Assembly: GCA_003223245.1 (NCBI GenBank)
Contig: QHYI01000110.1
Coordinates: 66,352-130,351, forward strand
Length of the DNA stretch: 64,000 nt
Direction: 5' to 3'
Origin: Acidobacteriota bacterium
Lineage (GTDB): Bacteria; Acidobacteriota; Terriglobia; Acidiferrales; UBA7541
The position numbers and the translations under genes were made by a program. Position 1 is the stretch's first letter. Each line of letters begins with the position of its first letter. Shown here in pieces: positions 17,890 through 26,160 of this stretch. The notes beneath the pieces were generated by a model. It was not told where the DNA came from. It did no database searches and worked only from the letters and a program-made list of their open reading frames with translations.

Positions 17890-19275
17890 ATGCTCGACCA
17901 AAAGGAGTTTGCCGCGCTTCTGCAAGCCGCAAAGCGGCTGGAATGCGGCTTCGCCGGGCTGCCAAAACTCGACAGCGGTGAAGTTCCTGGAATGGAGCGA
18001 CTTGAAGAGGTCCTGAACGCGACGGCCGAACGCCTGAAAGACAACTACCCTTATTTTCATCCGCTGTATGCAGGGCAGATGCTGAAGCCTCCGCACCCCG
18101 TGGCGCGGCTGGCCTACGCGCTGGCCATGTGGCTCAATCCCAACAATCACGCGCTGGATGGCGGACGCGCCACCTCCGCGATGGAAAAAGAAGCCGTCGG
18201 GGAGATTGCCGGCATGTTCGGTTGGACAAGTTTTCTGGGGCACCTTTGCGGCAGTGGAACGATGGCGAACCTGGAGGCCTTGTGGGTTTCTGGACAACTC
18301 CATCCCGGAAAGAAAATTCTGGCGAGCGAACAGGCACATTATACGCACAGCAGAATCAGCGCGGTGCTGCAACTGCCCTTCGAACCGATTGCTACAGACA
18401 AGTTTGGGCGCATGGACACCGATGCGCTCGCGAAACGGCTGGAGCGCGGAGACCTAGGCACCGTTGTCGTAACCATGGGCACAACGGCGACTGGTTCCGT
18501 CGACCCGCTGCGTGAGATTCTGGAGTTGCGAGCCAAGCACGGATTTCGAATTCATGCGGATGCCGCGTACGGAGGATATTTCGTTCTGGCGGAGAATCTC
18601 GAGAGAGATGCGAGGCTGGCTTTAGAGCAAATCGGGAAAGTCGACTCCATCGTGATTGACCCGCATAAGCACGGCTTACAGCCATACGGCTGTGGATGCG
18701 TCTTGTTTCGCGACCCGGGTGTGGGGCGGCTGTACAAACACGACTCGCCGTATACGTACTTCAGCTCGAAGGAACTGCATTTGGGAGAGATCAGCTTGGA
18801 GTGTTCGAGGCCCGGTGCGTCGGCAGCAGCTCTTTGGGCGACGCAGAAGCTCCTGCCGCTTAGGAAGGGGGGAGAATTCGCACGCGGGCTGGAGCAGGGG
18901 AGGAAGGCCGCGCTGGCGCTTTTCGAGAAGCTGAGAGCGGATTCACGGTTTGTCACGGCGTTTCCGCCTGAGCTGGACATCCTGTTTTTTGCGCCGCGCG
19001 CTGATCGTGTCAGCGAGTCTTCGGCACTGAGCAGGAAGCTTTTTGAAGCCGCCGCTAAGCGCAATCTGCATCTTGCAGTGGCCGAATTGCCTATTCATTT
19101 CTGGGAGGAGAACCTTAGCGGGATGAAACGCGACCGCGACAAGATCACCTGCCTGCGTTCCGTGCTGATGAAGCCGGAACATCTGGAATACGTAGAACGC
19201 ATCTGGGAATTGCTTTCGATGGCCGCGCTAGAAGTCTTCCGGGGAACAGATGTAAAGACGAAAATAGAAAATTGA
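17890..19275 (+). CDS. Pyridoxal-phosphate-dependent amino-acid decarboxylase (group II type)
   Basis: 461 residues of the glutamate/aromatic-amino-acid decarboxylase fold. The PLP-binding Lys260 sits in IDPHKHGLQPYG; the cofactor-contacting Asp is in HADAAYGG; the GSGTMANLEAL segment carries the phosphate-binding loop. The C-terminal domain (about 370-450) looks intact. Substrate choice (glutamate, tyrosine, tryptophan, aspartate or another acid) cannot be read from these motifs. It lies 63 bases after tolC on the same strand, so read-through is possible, and about 250 bases before hpnJ. A link to hopanoid head-group chemistry is not supported by anything visible. Confidence 0.88.
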   Translation: MLDQKEFAALLQAAKRLECGFAGLPKLDSGEVPGMERLEEVLNATAERLKDNYPYFHPLYAGQMLKPPHPVARLAYALAMWLNPNNHALDGGRATSAMEKEAVGEIAGMFGWTSFLGHLCGSGTMANLEALWVSGQLHPGKKILASEQAHYTHSRISAVLQLPFEPIATDKFGRMDTDALAKRLERGDLGTVVVTMGTTATGSVDPLREILELRAKHGFRIHADAAYGGYFVLAENLERDARLALEQIGKVDSIVIDPHKHGLQPYGCGCVLFRDPGVGRLYKHDSPYTYFSSKELHLGEISLECSRPGASAAALWATQKLLPLRKGGEFARGLEQGRKAALALFEKLRADSRFVTAFPPELDILFFAPRADRVSESSALSRKLFEAAAKRNLHLAVAELPIHFWEENLSGMKRDRDKITCLRSVLMKPEHLEYVERIWELLSMAALEVFRGTDVKTKIEN

Positions 19276-19525
19276 AATTGCGGATGCGCTAAAGCTATGG
19301 CGCCGCAAAGCGGTCTATGAGCCCGTTTCATGCAGGATATTGCGATTCACGCCTCGATAACACCGATTCGGAGAAAGAATTTGAGGCCATGCAACAAAGT
19401 CAGGTACACTGGTGTCCAAGCATCGGGCTTTGTGTCGTGTGTCATCGAAGCTGTGCTGCCTGGATGCTCAGCCCAGTAGCACTACACAGACAAACCTAAT
19501 TCCTGCGGAACACTGAGGGTGATGA

Positions 19526-21031
19526 ATGCCGGAAGTGATGAAAACCTTATTGCTGAACCCGCCAAGTTTCGAGAACTTTGACGGCGGTGCCAGTTCGCGG
19601 TGGCCCGCGACGCGCGAAATTGAGTCTTACTGGTATCCCGTTTGGCTGACCTACCCCGCCGGAATGATTCCTGGAAGCCGTTTGCTGGATGCCTCTCCTC
19701 ACAAAGTAAACTGGCGGCAGACGGTGGAAATTTGCAAGGACTATGAGTTCCTGGTCTTGTTCACCTCAACAGTGGGACTACAGAGCGATATCAAGCTCAT
19801 TCGCAAGATCAAAGAAACCAATCCGCACATGAAAATCGCCTTTGCGGGCCCGCACGGGCATATCAAGCCGGACGAAACGCTGCAAGCCAGCGAAGACATC
19901 GATTTTGTGACACGCGGAGAATTCGACTTCTCGGTGAGCGAGTACGCGCACGGGAAACCCCTCAGCGAAATCCAGGGCGTGAGCTACCGCAAAGACGGCA
20001 AGATTGTGCACAACCCCGAGCGGCCGCAGCTGCATACCGAGGAACTCGACTCATTGCCATTCGCCTCCGACATCTATAAGCGCGACCTGGAAATCGAGCG
20101 GTACAACGTGCCCTTCCTGTTGCATCCCTTCATTTCGTTCTATACGACACGCGGCTGTCCCGCGCTTTGCACCTTTTGCATGTGGCCGCAGACGATTTCC
20201 GGACACGCCTGGCGGACGCGCTCGACCGATAACGTGGCACGAGAAGTCAAACAGGCGCTCGGCTACTTCCCGCAAATGAAGGAAATTTTCTTTGACGATG
20301 ACACCTTCAACATCCGCAAGGACCGCGTGTTGGAGCTCTGCGCCAAGTTCAAACCGCTGAAGTTTCGATGGTCGTCCACGGCGCGTGTGCACAGCGATGA
20401 AGAAACCGTCAGAGCGATGGCCGAGTCCGGAGCGCGTTTGTTCATCGTGGGTTTCGAATCCGGTGACGCGCAAATCCTGAAAAACATCAAAAAAGGCGCG
20501 ACCCTCGAGATGGCGCGCAATTTCCGCAAGCATAGCCGCAAGTATGGAATCAAAGTGCATGGCGATTTCATCATTGGCTTGCCCGGCGAGACGAAGGAAA
20601 CTATCCAGAAGACGATTGACTTTGCCAAAGAGCTGGACTGCGAGACGATTCAGGTTTCATTGGCACATGCCATGCCCGGAACAGAGCTTCATGACTCCAT
20701 GGCGGCACAGGGATTCCTGAAGGTGGAGGCCCTGGCGGATTCCGGAGGGCACCAGCTTCCGCACATCGAGTACCCGCACCTTTCGAAGGCCGAAATGATG
20801 GCGGGAGTCAACCGCTTCTATGATGAATACTACTTCCGGCCGCGCGTGGTCTGGCGCATCGTGAAAGACGCTTTGTGGGATAGCCACGAGCGCAAGCGGC
20901 TCTACTCCGAAGCGACGGAGTTTTTGAAGCTGCGCGCCGAGCGCTTGAAATGGGCGCGCAAGGGCGGTGAAGAATATCATAAGCCCATGGTTTCCGTCCC
21001 CGGAACGAGTTCGCCTTCCGGAAACGATTAG
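19526..21031 (+). CDS. hpnJ: Hopanoid-associated radical SAM protein HpnJ
   Basis: 501 residues. An N-terminal B12-binding-like domain (about 5-170) precedes a radical SAM core whose iron-sulfur motif is C211-x3-C215-x2-C218 (RGCPALCTFC); the W-P-Q that follows is typical of HpnJ. The core also has EIFFDDDTFN and FIIGLPGET. HpnJ acts on bacteriohopanetetrol carrying a sugar and is known to be needed for the cyclitol-ether head group, using 5'-deoxyadenosyl radical chemistry. The gene starts the plus-strand unit hpnJ - two small membrane proteins - hpnI. GAGGGTG upstream supports the 19526 start; ATG 19538 is also possible. Confidence 0.88.
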   Translation: MPEVMKTLLLNPPSFENFDGGASSRWPATREIESYWYPVWLTYPAGMIPGSRLLDASPHKVNWRQTVEICKDYEFLVLFTSTVGLQSDIKLIRKIKETNPHMKIAFAGPHGHIKPDETLQASEDIDFVTRGEFDFSVSEYAHGKPLSEIQGVSYRKDGKIVHNPERPQLHTEELDSLPFASDIYKRDLEIERYNVPFLLHPFISFYTTRGCPALCTFCMWPQTISGHAWRTRSTDNVAREVKQALGYFPQMKEIFFDDDTFNIRKDRVLELCAKFKPLKFRWSSTARVHSDEETVRAMAESGARLFIVGFESGDAQILKNIKKGATLEMARNFRKHSRKYGIKVHGDFIIGLPGETKETIQKTIDFAKELDCETIQVSLAHAMPGTELHDSMAAQGFLKVEALADSGGHQLPHIEYPHLSKAEMMAGVNRFYDEYYFRPRVVWRIVKDALWDSHERKRLYSEATEFLKLRAERLKWARKGGEEYHKPMVSVPGTSSPSGND

Positions 21032-21043
21032 CTTCCCCCAAAA

Positions 21044-21472
21044 ATGGCAAGCGAAAAAAGGCTGCGAATCAAGACGCTGATCATGGTCTTGGCCATGGTC
21101 GTGTGCGCGAATGCAGGAGACTTGCTGTTGAAGTACGGTATGGCGCAGATCGGCGCGGTGGAGCTAACCCCGCATGGACTTTCGCAAGCTTTCTGGCAAA
21201 CCGTCAAGAGCCCGATCATCTGGCTGGCCATCCTTTTTCTCATCGGCTTCATGGTCAGTTACATGACGGTGCTGAGTTGGGCGGATTACAGTTACGTTAT
21301 GCCCGCAGGAGCGGCTGGATATGCGCTACTTACGTTTCTGGCGGTCATTTTGCTGCACGAGTCCGTCTCGCTGCGGCGCTGGGTCGGCGTCGTGCTGATT
21401 TGCTTGGGCGTCCTCCTGGTGGGGCAAACGAAACCGCGAACGACCGAGGTACCTAGCGAGGTGGCCGCGTGA
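21044..21472 (+). CDS. Small four-helix DMT/EamA-like membrane protein (ArnE/F-like half), first of pair
   Basis: 142 residues with four predicted membrane helices (about 9-29, 55-75, 80-100, 108-125) and short polar ends; the size and layout match SMR/EamA half-transporters, which work as dimers. The segment GDLLLKYGM in the first helix is the DMT-type start seen in ArnE/ArnF, the flippase for undecaprenyl-phosphate aminoarabinose. It begins 12 bases after hpnJ and its stop overlaps the next start (GTGA), so it pairs with that gene. By inference it is one half of a heterodimeric flippase for a hopanoid glycolipid; a general drug-exporter role is the alternative. Confidence 0.8.
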   Translation: MASEKRLRIKTLIMVLAMVVCANAGDLLLKYGMAQIGAVELTPHGLSQAFWQTVKSPIIWLAILFLIGFMVSYMTVLSWADYSYVMPAGAAGYALLTFLAVILLHESVSLRRWVGVVLICLGVLLVGQTKPRTTEVPSEVAA

Positions 21473-21840
21473 TTCGCCTCATCACTGGACTTGCGCTTTT
21501 GATTTTGGGCAGCACCTGCGGGGAAATCGCCATCACGCACGGGATGAAGTCGGTGGGCGAGCCGGCGCGGTTACGGCCAGGTGCGGTGATAAAGTTCCTG
21601 GGACGCGCCGTGCGCAACGGCTGGTTTTGGACTGGCGTTCCGCTGATGGCACTCTCTTTTTATGCCCTGCTTCTTTTGCTGTCCTGGGAGCCAATCAGTA
21701 TGGTGATCCCCGCATCCGCGCTGAGCTATGTCGCGGGGACGCTAGGGGCAAAATTCATCCTGGGCGAAGAGGTGAGTACGGCGAGGTGGGCTGGAGTGAT
21801 TCTCGTCTGCGTGGGCGTTGCGCTGGTTGCGGCAGGTTAA
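21469..21840 (+). CDS. Small four-helix DMT/EamA-like membrane protein, second of pair
   Basis: 123 residues, start GTG overlapping the stop of the previous gene by four bases, hence translational coupling. Four membrane helices (about 2-20, 48-70, 75-92, 101-121). GEIAITHGM near the first helix matches the ligand-facing helix of SMR-type proteins, with a membrane-embedded Glu at about residue 19. Two non-identical SMR-like subunits encoded together usually form an antiparallel heterodimer. hpnI follows 44 bases downstream. Confidence 0.8.
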   Translation: MIRLITGLALLILGSTCGEIAITHGMKSVGEPARLRPGAVIKFLGRAVRNGWFWTGVPLMALSFYALLLLLSWEPISMVIPASALSYVAGTLGAKFILGEEVSTARWAGVILVCVGVALVAAG

Positions 21841-21884
21841 GGAAATTCCGGGAAAATCTTGATGATGATGGCGGGCCAGCCTTC

Positions 21885-23057
21885 ATGATCTGGCACTATG
21901 CGTTCTGGCGCGATGCCGTGCTGCTGGTGGCCGCGGTGCCATTCGTTTATTACGCTCTGGCGATTTTTGCCGCCTTGCGCTTCTTCGGGCAGCGGGAACA
22001 AACACATGTGGAGTATTCGCCTCCCGCGAGCCTGCTCAAGCCCGTGCGTGGCGTGGACTTTGGTTCTAGCGAAAATCTCGCGAGTTTCTGTAAACAAGAT
22101 TATCCAGAGTACGAAATTCTATTCGCGGTGAATGACGAAAGCGACCCGGCCTTGCCATTGATCCGGCAGATCATGGCGGAATTTCCTCAACGCCGAATTC
22201 GACTGTTTACCAGCGCGAAAGAGCTGGGAGCCAATCGCAAGGTGAACAAACTAGCGATGCTGACCCGCGAGGCGCAGCATGACGTGCTCGTGCTGACGGA
22301 CGGAGATGTGCGAGTGGGGCCAAGTTATCTTCGCGAAGTGGTTGCGCCCTTGCGGGAAAAGAAAGTCGGCGCCGTGACGTGCTTCTACCGCGCGATCGCT
22401 CAAGACCACTTTGGCGCAAAGCTGGAGGCCGTGGGTGCGGCCAGCGATTTCTTCGCGGGCGTGCTGATGGCGCGCTGGAAGGAAGGAGTTCGCTTCGCGC
22501 TGGGCGCCTCCATTGCTACGACAAAACAGTGGGTCCGGAAGATGGGAGGCTTCGAGAGTCTGGTGGACACGCTGGGCGATGATTACGAGCTGGGCCTGGG
22601 AATCGCCAAAGCTGGCGGAGAAATCGTTCTGTCGCGCGAACCTGTCTGGACGACCTATCCGGCGCAACCCGTGCGCGGATTCTGGGAGCATCAGTTGCGT
22701 TGGGCGCGCACGGTGAAGTCCTGCAGGCCCCTTTCTTACATGGGGTTGCTCTTCACGCAAGGACTCCCTTGGACCGTGCTCGCCGCTCTGCTTGCTCCGC
22801 CAGCTTGGATCGGGGGCGCGTATTTGGCCGCCTACGTTGTTCTGCGGCTGGCCATGGCGTGGACGGTGGGTGTGTGGGGCGTCGGAGACGAAGTCCTGCG
22901 GCGGAATCTCTGGCTCGTGCCGGTTCGCGACGCCATTTACTTTGTTGTTTGGCTAGCGAGCTTTGCTTCAAACCGCATTCGCTGGGGCTCTGCGGAATTC
23001 GCGATTCAAAAAGGGCGAATGGTGCCGGTCGCCGCACGAGGGGACCGACAAAGATAA
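21885..23057 (+). CDS. hpnI: Hopanoid glycosyltransferase HpnI (ceramide-glucosyltransferase-like)
   Basis: 390 residues, taken from ATG 21885; the frame is open further upstream but that part is antisense-like sequence of the preceding genes. One N-terminal helix, then a GT-A domain with the processive-type motifs LTDGDVRVG (the DxD region), the catalytic DDYELG, and HQLRWARTVKS, the (Q/R)xxRW signature of the GT21 ceramide glucosyltransferase clan. C-terminal membrane helices (about 285-355) anchor it. HpnI adds N-acetylglucosamine to bacteriohopanetetrol. HpnK, the deacetylase normally acting next, is not in the window. Confidence 0.87.
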   Translation: MIWHYAFWRDAVLLVAAVPFVYYALAIFAALRFFGQREQTHVEYSPPASLLKPVRGVDFGSSENLASFCKQDYPEYEILFAVNDESDPALPLIRQIMAEFPQRRIRLFTSAKELGANRKVNKLAMLTREAQHDVLVLTDGDVRVGPSYLREVVAPLREKKVGAVTCFYRAIAQDHFGAKLEAVGAASDFFAGVLMARWKEGVRFALGASIATTKQWVRKMGGFESLVDTLGDDYELGLGIAKAGGEIVLSREPVWTTYPAQPVRGFWEHQLRWARTVKSCRPLSYMGLLFTQGLPWTVLAALLAPPAWIGGAYLAAYVVLRLAMAWTVGVWGVGDEVLRRNLWLVPVRDAIYFVVWLASFASNRIRWGSAEFAIQKGRMVPVAARGDRQR

Positions 23058-23207
23058 TGATAGTCACTTACAGATGAGAGTGACTCCCGGCGCCGCATTT
23101 GGATATAATCACGCCAAAATGACAGGCTAAAGCAACGCCGAGATGCCAGACGGCGTAAAACCGTAGAACCTCGGGCCATTGCGCCTGACAGACCGAAAGC
23201 ACACGCA

Positions 23208-24434
23208 ATGAACTTCGAATTCACCGCGAAGACCAAGGAATTGCAAAGCCGGCTGCTCGCGTTCATGGACGAGCACATCTATCCGAACGAGAAGCGTTAT
23301 TACGAAGAAATCGCGCGGAACCGGTGGCAGCCGACGCGGATTATTGAAGAACTGAAACCGAAAGCGCGCGCGGCAGGACTGTGGAATCTTTTCTTGCCGC
23401 ACGACGAAAATGGCGCAGGATTGACCAATCTGGAGTACGCCCCGTTATGCGAAACCATGGGTCGCAGCCCGATGGCGCCGGAAGTTTTCAATTGCTCGGC
23501 GCCGGATACGGGAAACATGGAAGTGCTGGCCCGTTACGGCACGCCGGAGCAGAAAGAGCACTGGCTGAAGCCGCTGCTGGCAGGAGAGATGCGCTCGTGT
23601 TTTGCCATGACCGAGCCGAGCGTGGCGTCTTCCGATGCGACAAATATCAGCGCCAGGATCGTGCGCGAGGGGAACGCATACATCATCAACGGACGAAAGT
23701 GGTGGGCTTCGGGCGGGGGCGATCCGCGCTGCAAAATTGCCATTTTCATGGGCAAGACCGATCCGAACGCATCCGTGTACAAACAACAGTCGATGATCCT
23801 GGTACCCATGGATTCGCCCGGCGTAAAGATTATTCGCATGCTAACGGTGTTCGGGTACGATCACGCGCCGCACGGACACGCGGAGATTTCGTTTGAGAAC
23901 GTGCGCGTGCCGCAGTCGAATTTGTTGCTTGGAGAAGGGCGCGGATTTGAAATCGCACAGGGGCGGTTGGGGCCTGGGCGGATTCATCACTGTATGCGCT
24001 GCATCGGCGTGGCGGAACGGGCGCTCGAACTGATGTGCAAACGCGTGCTGTCGCGCGTGGCGTTTGGCAAGACGCTGGCGGAACAGGGAACGATTCGCGC
24101 GGACATCGCGAAGTCGCGCCTGGAGATTGACCAGGCGCGGCTGCTGACACTAAAGGCTGCGCAGCTGATGGATACTGTTGGAAACAAAGCAGCGCGCACG
24201 GAAATTGCCATGATCAAAGTGGTTGCGCCCAATGTTACGCTGAGCGTGCTGGACCGCGCGATCCAGGCGCACGGCGGCGCGGGCGTTTCCGAGGATACGT
24301 TTCTCGCCAGCGCGTGGGCCAACGTGCGCACGCTGCGGCTGGCGGACGGACCGGATGAAGTGCACAGGGAGTCGATCGCGAAATGGGAGCTTGGGAAATG
24401 GAGCAAGCCCAAGGCGCAATCCACCTCTCATTGA
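23208..24434 (+). CDS. Acyl-CoA dehydrogenase, ACAD10/ACAD11-like
   Basis: 408 residues with the full acyl-CoA dehydrogenase fold: N-terminal helices, [15 protein letters not shown] flavin-contacting segment, beta domain, and the C-terminal helical domain. The end [16 protein letters not shown] is the variant typical of ACAD10/ACAD11 and bacterial relatives rather than the usual IYEGTSEIQR. Relatives of this branch are involved in beta-oxidation of 4-hydroxy acids, where a kinase phosphorylates the 4-hydroxyacyl-CoA first. A kinase-like phosphotransferase of exactly that type is encoded at 25011-26117, and a MaoC hydratase follows 54 bases downstream. FAD-dependent, cytoplasmic. Confidence 0.9.
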   Translation: MNFEFTAKTKELQSRLLAFMDEHIYPNEKRYYEEIARNRWQPTRIIEELKPKARAAGLWNLFLPHDENGAGLTNLEYAPLCETMGRSPMAPEVFNCSAPDTGNMEVLARYGTPEQKEHWLKPLLAGEMRSCFAMTEPSVASSDATNISARIVREGNAYIINGRKWWASGGGDPRCKIAIFMGKTDPNASVYKQQSMILVPMDSPGVKIIRMLTVFGYDHAPHGHAEISFENVRVPQSNLLLGEGRGFEIAQGRLGPGRIHHCMRCIGVAERALELMCKRVLSRVAFGKTLAEQGTIRADIAKSRLEIDQARLLTLKAAQLMDTVGNKAARTEIAMIKVVAPNVTLSVLDRAIQAHGGAGVSEDTFLASAWANVRTLRLADGPDEVHRESIAKWELGKWSKPKAQSTSH

Positions 24435-24488
24435 TCTCCGGACTTTCTTGGCCGTGCTGGCGGTGACTTTCGGAAAAGGAAATATCGG

Positions 24489-24953
24489 ATGCCCGGGCTA
24501 ACGGTTGAAACGCCGGATGCGTTGAAGGCGTTGGTAGGGAAAGAAATTGGAGCGAGCGGTTGGCTGGTTGTAACGCAAGAAAGAATCAGGGCATTTGCGG
24601 AGGCAACCGAAGACCGGCAATGGATTCACGTCGATCACGAGCGCGCCAAGCGCGAATCGCCGTTTAAGAAAACGATCGCCCATGGATTCCTGACGCTTTC
24701 CCTCATCAGCCACCTGATCAAAGACGTGGTCCGAATTGGCAGCGGCACGCGGCTGGCCGTCAATTATGGATTGAACCGCGTGCGCTTTCCTGCCCCCGTG
24801 CGCGAAGGCTCAAAAATCCGGGGGCACTTCAATTTGCTGGGCTTCAAGGATCTTGGAGATGCGCTAGAAACTGTTTTTGCTTGCTCCGTGGAATGCGAGG
24901 GGAGCAGCAAGCCTTGCTGCGTGGCGGAGTGGATTGTGCGCTACTACAAATGA
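24489..24953 (+). CDS. MaoC-like (R)-specific enoyl-CoA hydratase
   Basis: 154 residues with one hot-dog domain. The catalytic Asp/His signature is visible around WIHVDHERAKR, and the family turn PFKKTIAHGFLTLSL follows. AAGGA lies 8 bases before the ATG. It hydrates trans-2-enoyl-CoA to (R)-3-hydroxyacyl-CoA, feeding either beta-oxidation or polyhydroxyalkanoate supply. It is co-directional with and 54 bases downstream of the acyl-CoA dehydrogenase gene, so it likely takes that enzyme's enoyl-CoA product. The next gene is convergent. Confidence 0.9.
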   Translation: MPGLTVETPDALKALVGKEIGASGWLVVTQERIRAFAEATEDRQWIHVDHERAKRESPFKKTIAHGFLTLSLISHLIKDVVRIGSGTRLAVNYGLNRVRFPAPVREGSKIRGHFNLLGFKDLGDALETVFACSVECEGSSKPCCVAEWIVRYYK

Positions 24954-25010
24954 CCAGCGGCACCGTAATTTGCGTTTTGCAGAATTCTTGCAGCGAAGAA
25001 TCGAGTGGCA

Positions 25011-26117
25011 TTAGATCTTCCCTGATTCCGCGCATTGTAAAGAATGGCGCAGCAGAGTAGAAACCACTTCCGGCATGACCGCAAAGCGCGGGTCCTTCGT
25101 TAGTCCGACGTGGTAGCGGTAATAAATCTGCTGCACGATAACCGCAACTTTGAAACGCGCAAAGACCACATAGAAAACCATACGCGAGACGTCGCGGCCG
25201 CTCTTCAGAGCGTAGCGCTGCACAATCTCATTCCGCCTCATGCTGCCGGGATAGCTGGTCGGCCCCCAGCGCAGTTTCTGCAAATCCTCCGAGTCGTCCG
25301 CTTCCACCCAATAGGCTAGCGCAGTGCCCAGGTCGCTAAGCGGGTCGCCAAGCGTGCACATTTCCCAATCCAGAACGCCTATGATTTTGGTCAGATCGTC
25401 TGAATCGAGAATGACATTATCGAATTTGTAGTCGTTGTGAATGAGCGTGGCGTCACCCGAAGACGGCAGGTGCAGCTGCATCCAAGACGAGATTTGCTCG
25501 ACTTCGGAAAGATCGTGAGTCTTGGCGCCATGATAGCGTTCAATCCAACCGCGGACTTGACGCTCGAGATAGCCCTGAGGTTTTCCGAGATCGGCCAAAC
25601 CGATCGTTGTGTAATCGATGCTGTGGAGATGGGCGAGATTGTCGATGAAGGATTCGCAAAGCTCGCGGGCGGTGTCTCGAGTGAATGGAAGACCCGGCGC
25701 GGGATCCCGCCGAAGGATGACTCCGCTAATCGGCTCCATCAGATAGAAAGGAGCGCCAAGGATGGAGGAGTCCTCGCAGTAAAGGAGGGCCTCGGGCGCA
25801 GGGGGATAAGCTCGATGAAGTTTGCACAGGACGTGAAATTCGCGCCCCATATCATGGGCCGATCTGACCTTGCTGCCGAAAGGAGGGCGGCGCAGAACCA
25901 TTTTTCGATGACCAAGCTCTACGCAATAGGTGAGATTCGAATGGCCGCTCGGAAATTGTGTGACCCTGAAAAGGTCTGCCTCGCCTGGAAAATGAGAGCG
26001 CAGAAAAGGCTCGAGTTTGCCGAGTTCGAGTTCCTCGCCGGGGCGAATGGCAGTGGGTTTGTCCTCGAAGTCGGTCACGTTCGCGGGCTGCTGCTTGGCT
26101 AGCGGGCCAGGTAACAT
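25011..26117 (-). CDS. Aminoglycoside-phosphotransferase-fold kinase (ACAD10/11- and LvaA-like)
   Basis: 368 residues from ATG 26117, which avoids overlap with the FadJ-like gene ending at 26161. The APH fold shows the catalytic loop HNDYKFDNVI and the metal-binding DWEMCTLGDP, with a nucleotide loop near the N-terminus (GHSNLTYCV). It does not resemble true antibiotic kinases closely; in fatty-acid clusters this branch phosphorylates 4-hydroxyacyl-CoA, as in LvaA of levulinate degradation and the N-terminal half of ACAD11. It is the last gene of a six-gene minus-strand unit starting at 33108. LvaB-like small partner not seen. Confidence 0.82.
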   Translation of the reverse strand: MLPGPLAKQQPANVTDFEDKPTAIRPGEELELGKLEPFLRSHFPGEADLFRVTQFPSGHSNLTYCVELGHRKMVLRRPPFGSKVRSAHDMGREFHVLCKLHRAYPPAPEALLYCEDSSILGAPFYLMEPISGVILRRDPAPGLPFTRDTARELCESFIDNLAHLHSIDYTTIGLADLGKPQGYLERQVRGWIERYHGAKTHDLSEVEQISSWMQLHLPSSGDATLIHNDYKFDNVILDSDDLTKIIGVLDWEMCTLGDPLSDLGTALAYWVEADDSEDLQKLRWGPTSYPGSMRRNEIVQRYALKSGRDVSRMVFYVVFARFKVAVIVQQIYYRYHVGLTKDPRFAVMPEVVSTLLRHSLQCAESGKI

Positions 26118-26160
26118 TCGCAATCCAGTCTCAAAACGAAATCTCCGAGAGGCGGGGGTC

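Noticed and set aside
23062-23085. AGTCACT/AGTGACT inverted repeat after hpnI as a terminator
   Set aside because: Stem of 7 bp, weak GC content and no T-run.
25011-26117. Antibiotic (aminoglycoside) resistance kinase
   Set aside because: The fold is shared, but the neighbours are all fatty-acid genes and its closest style is LvaA/ACAD11.
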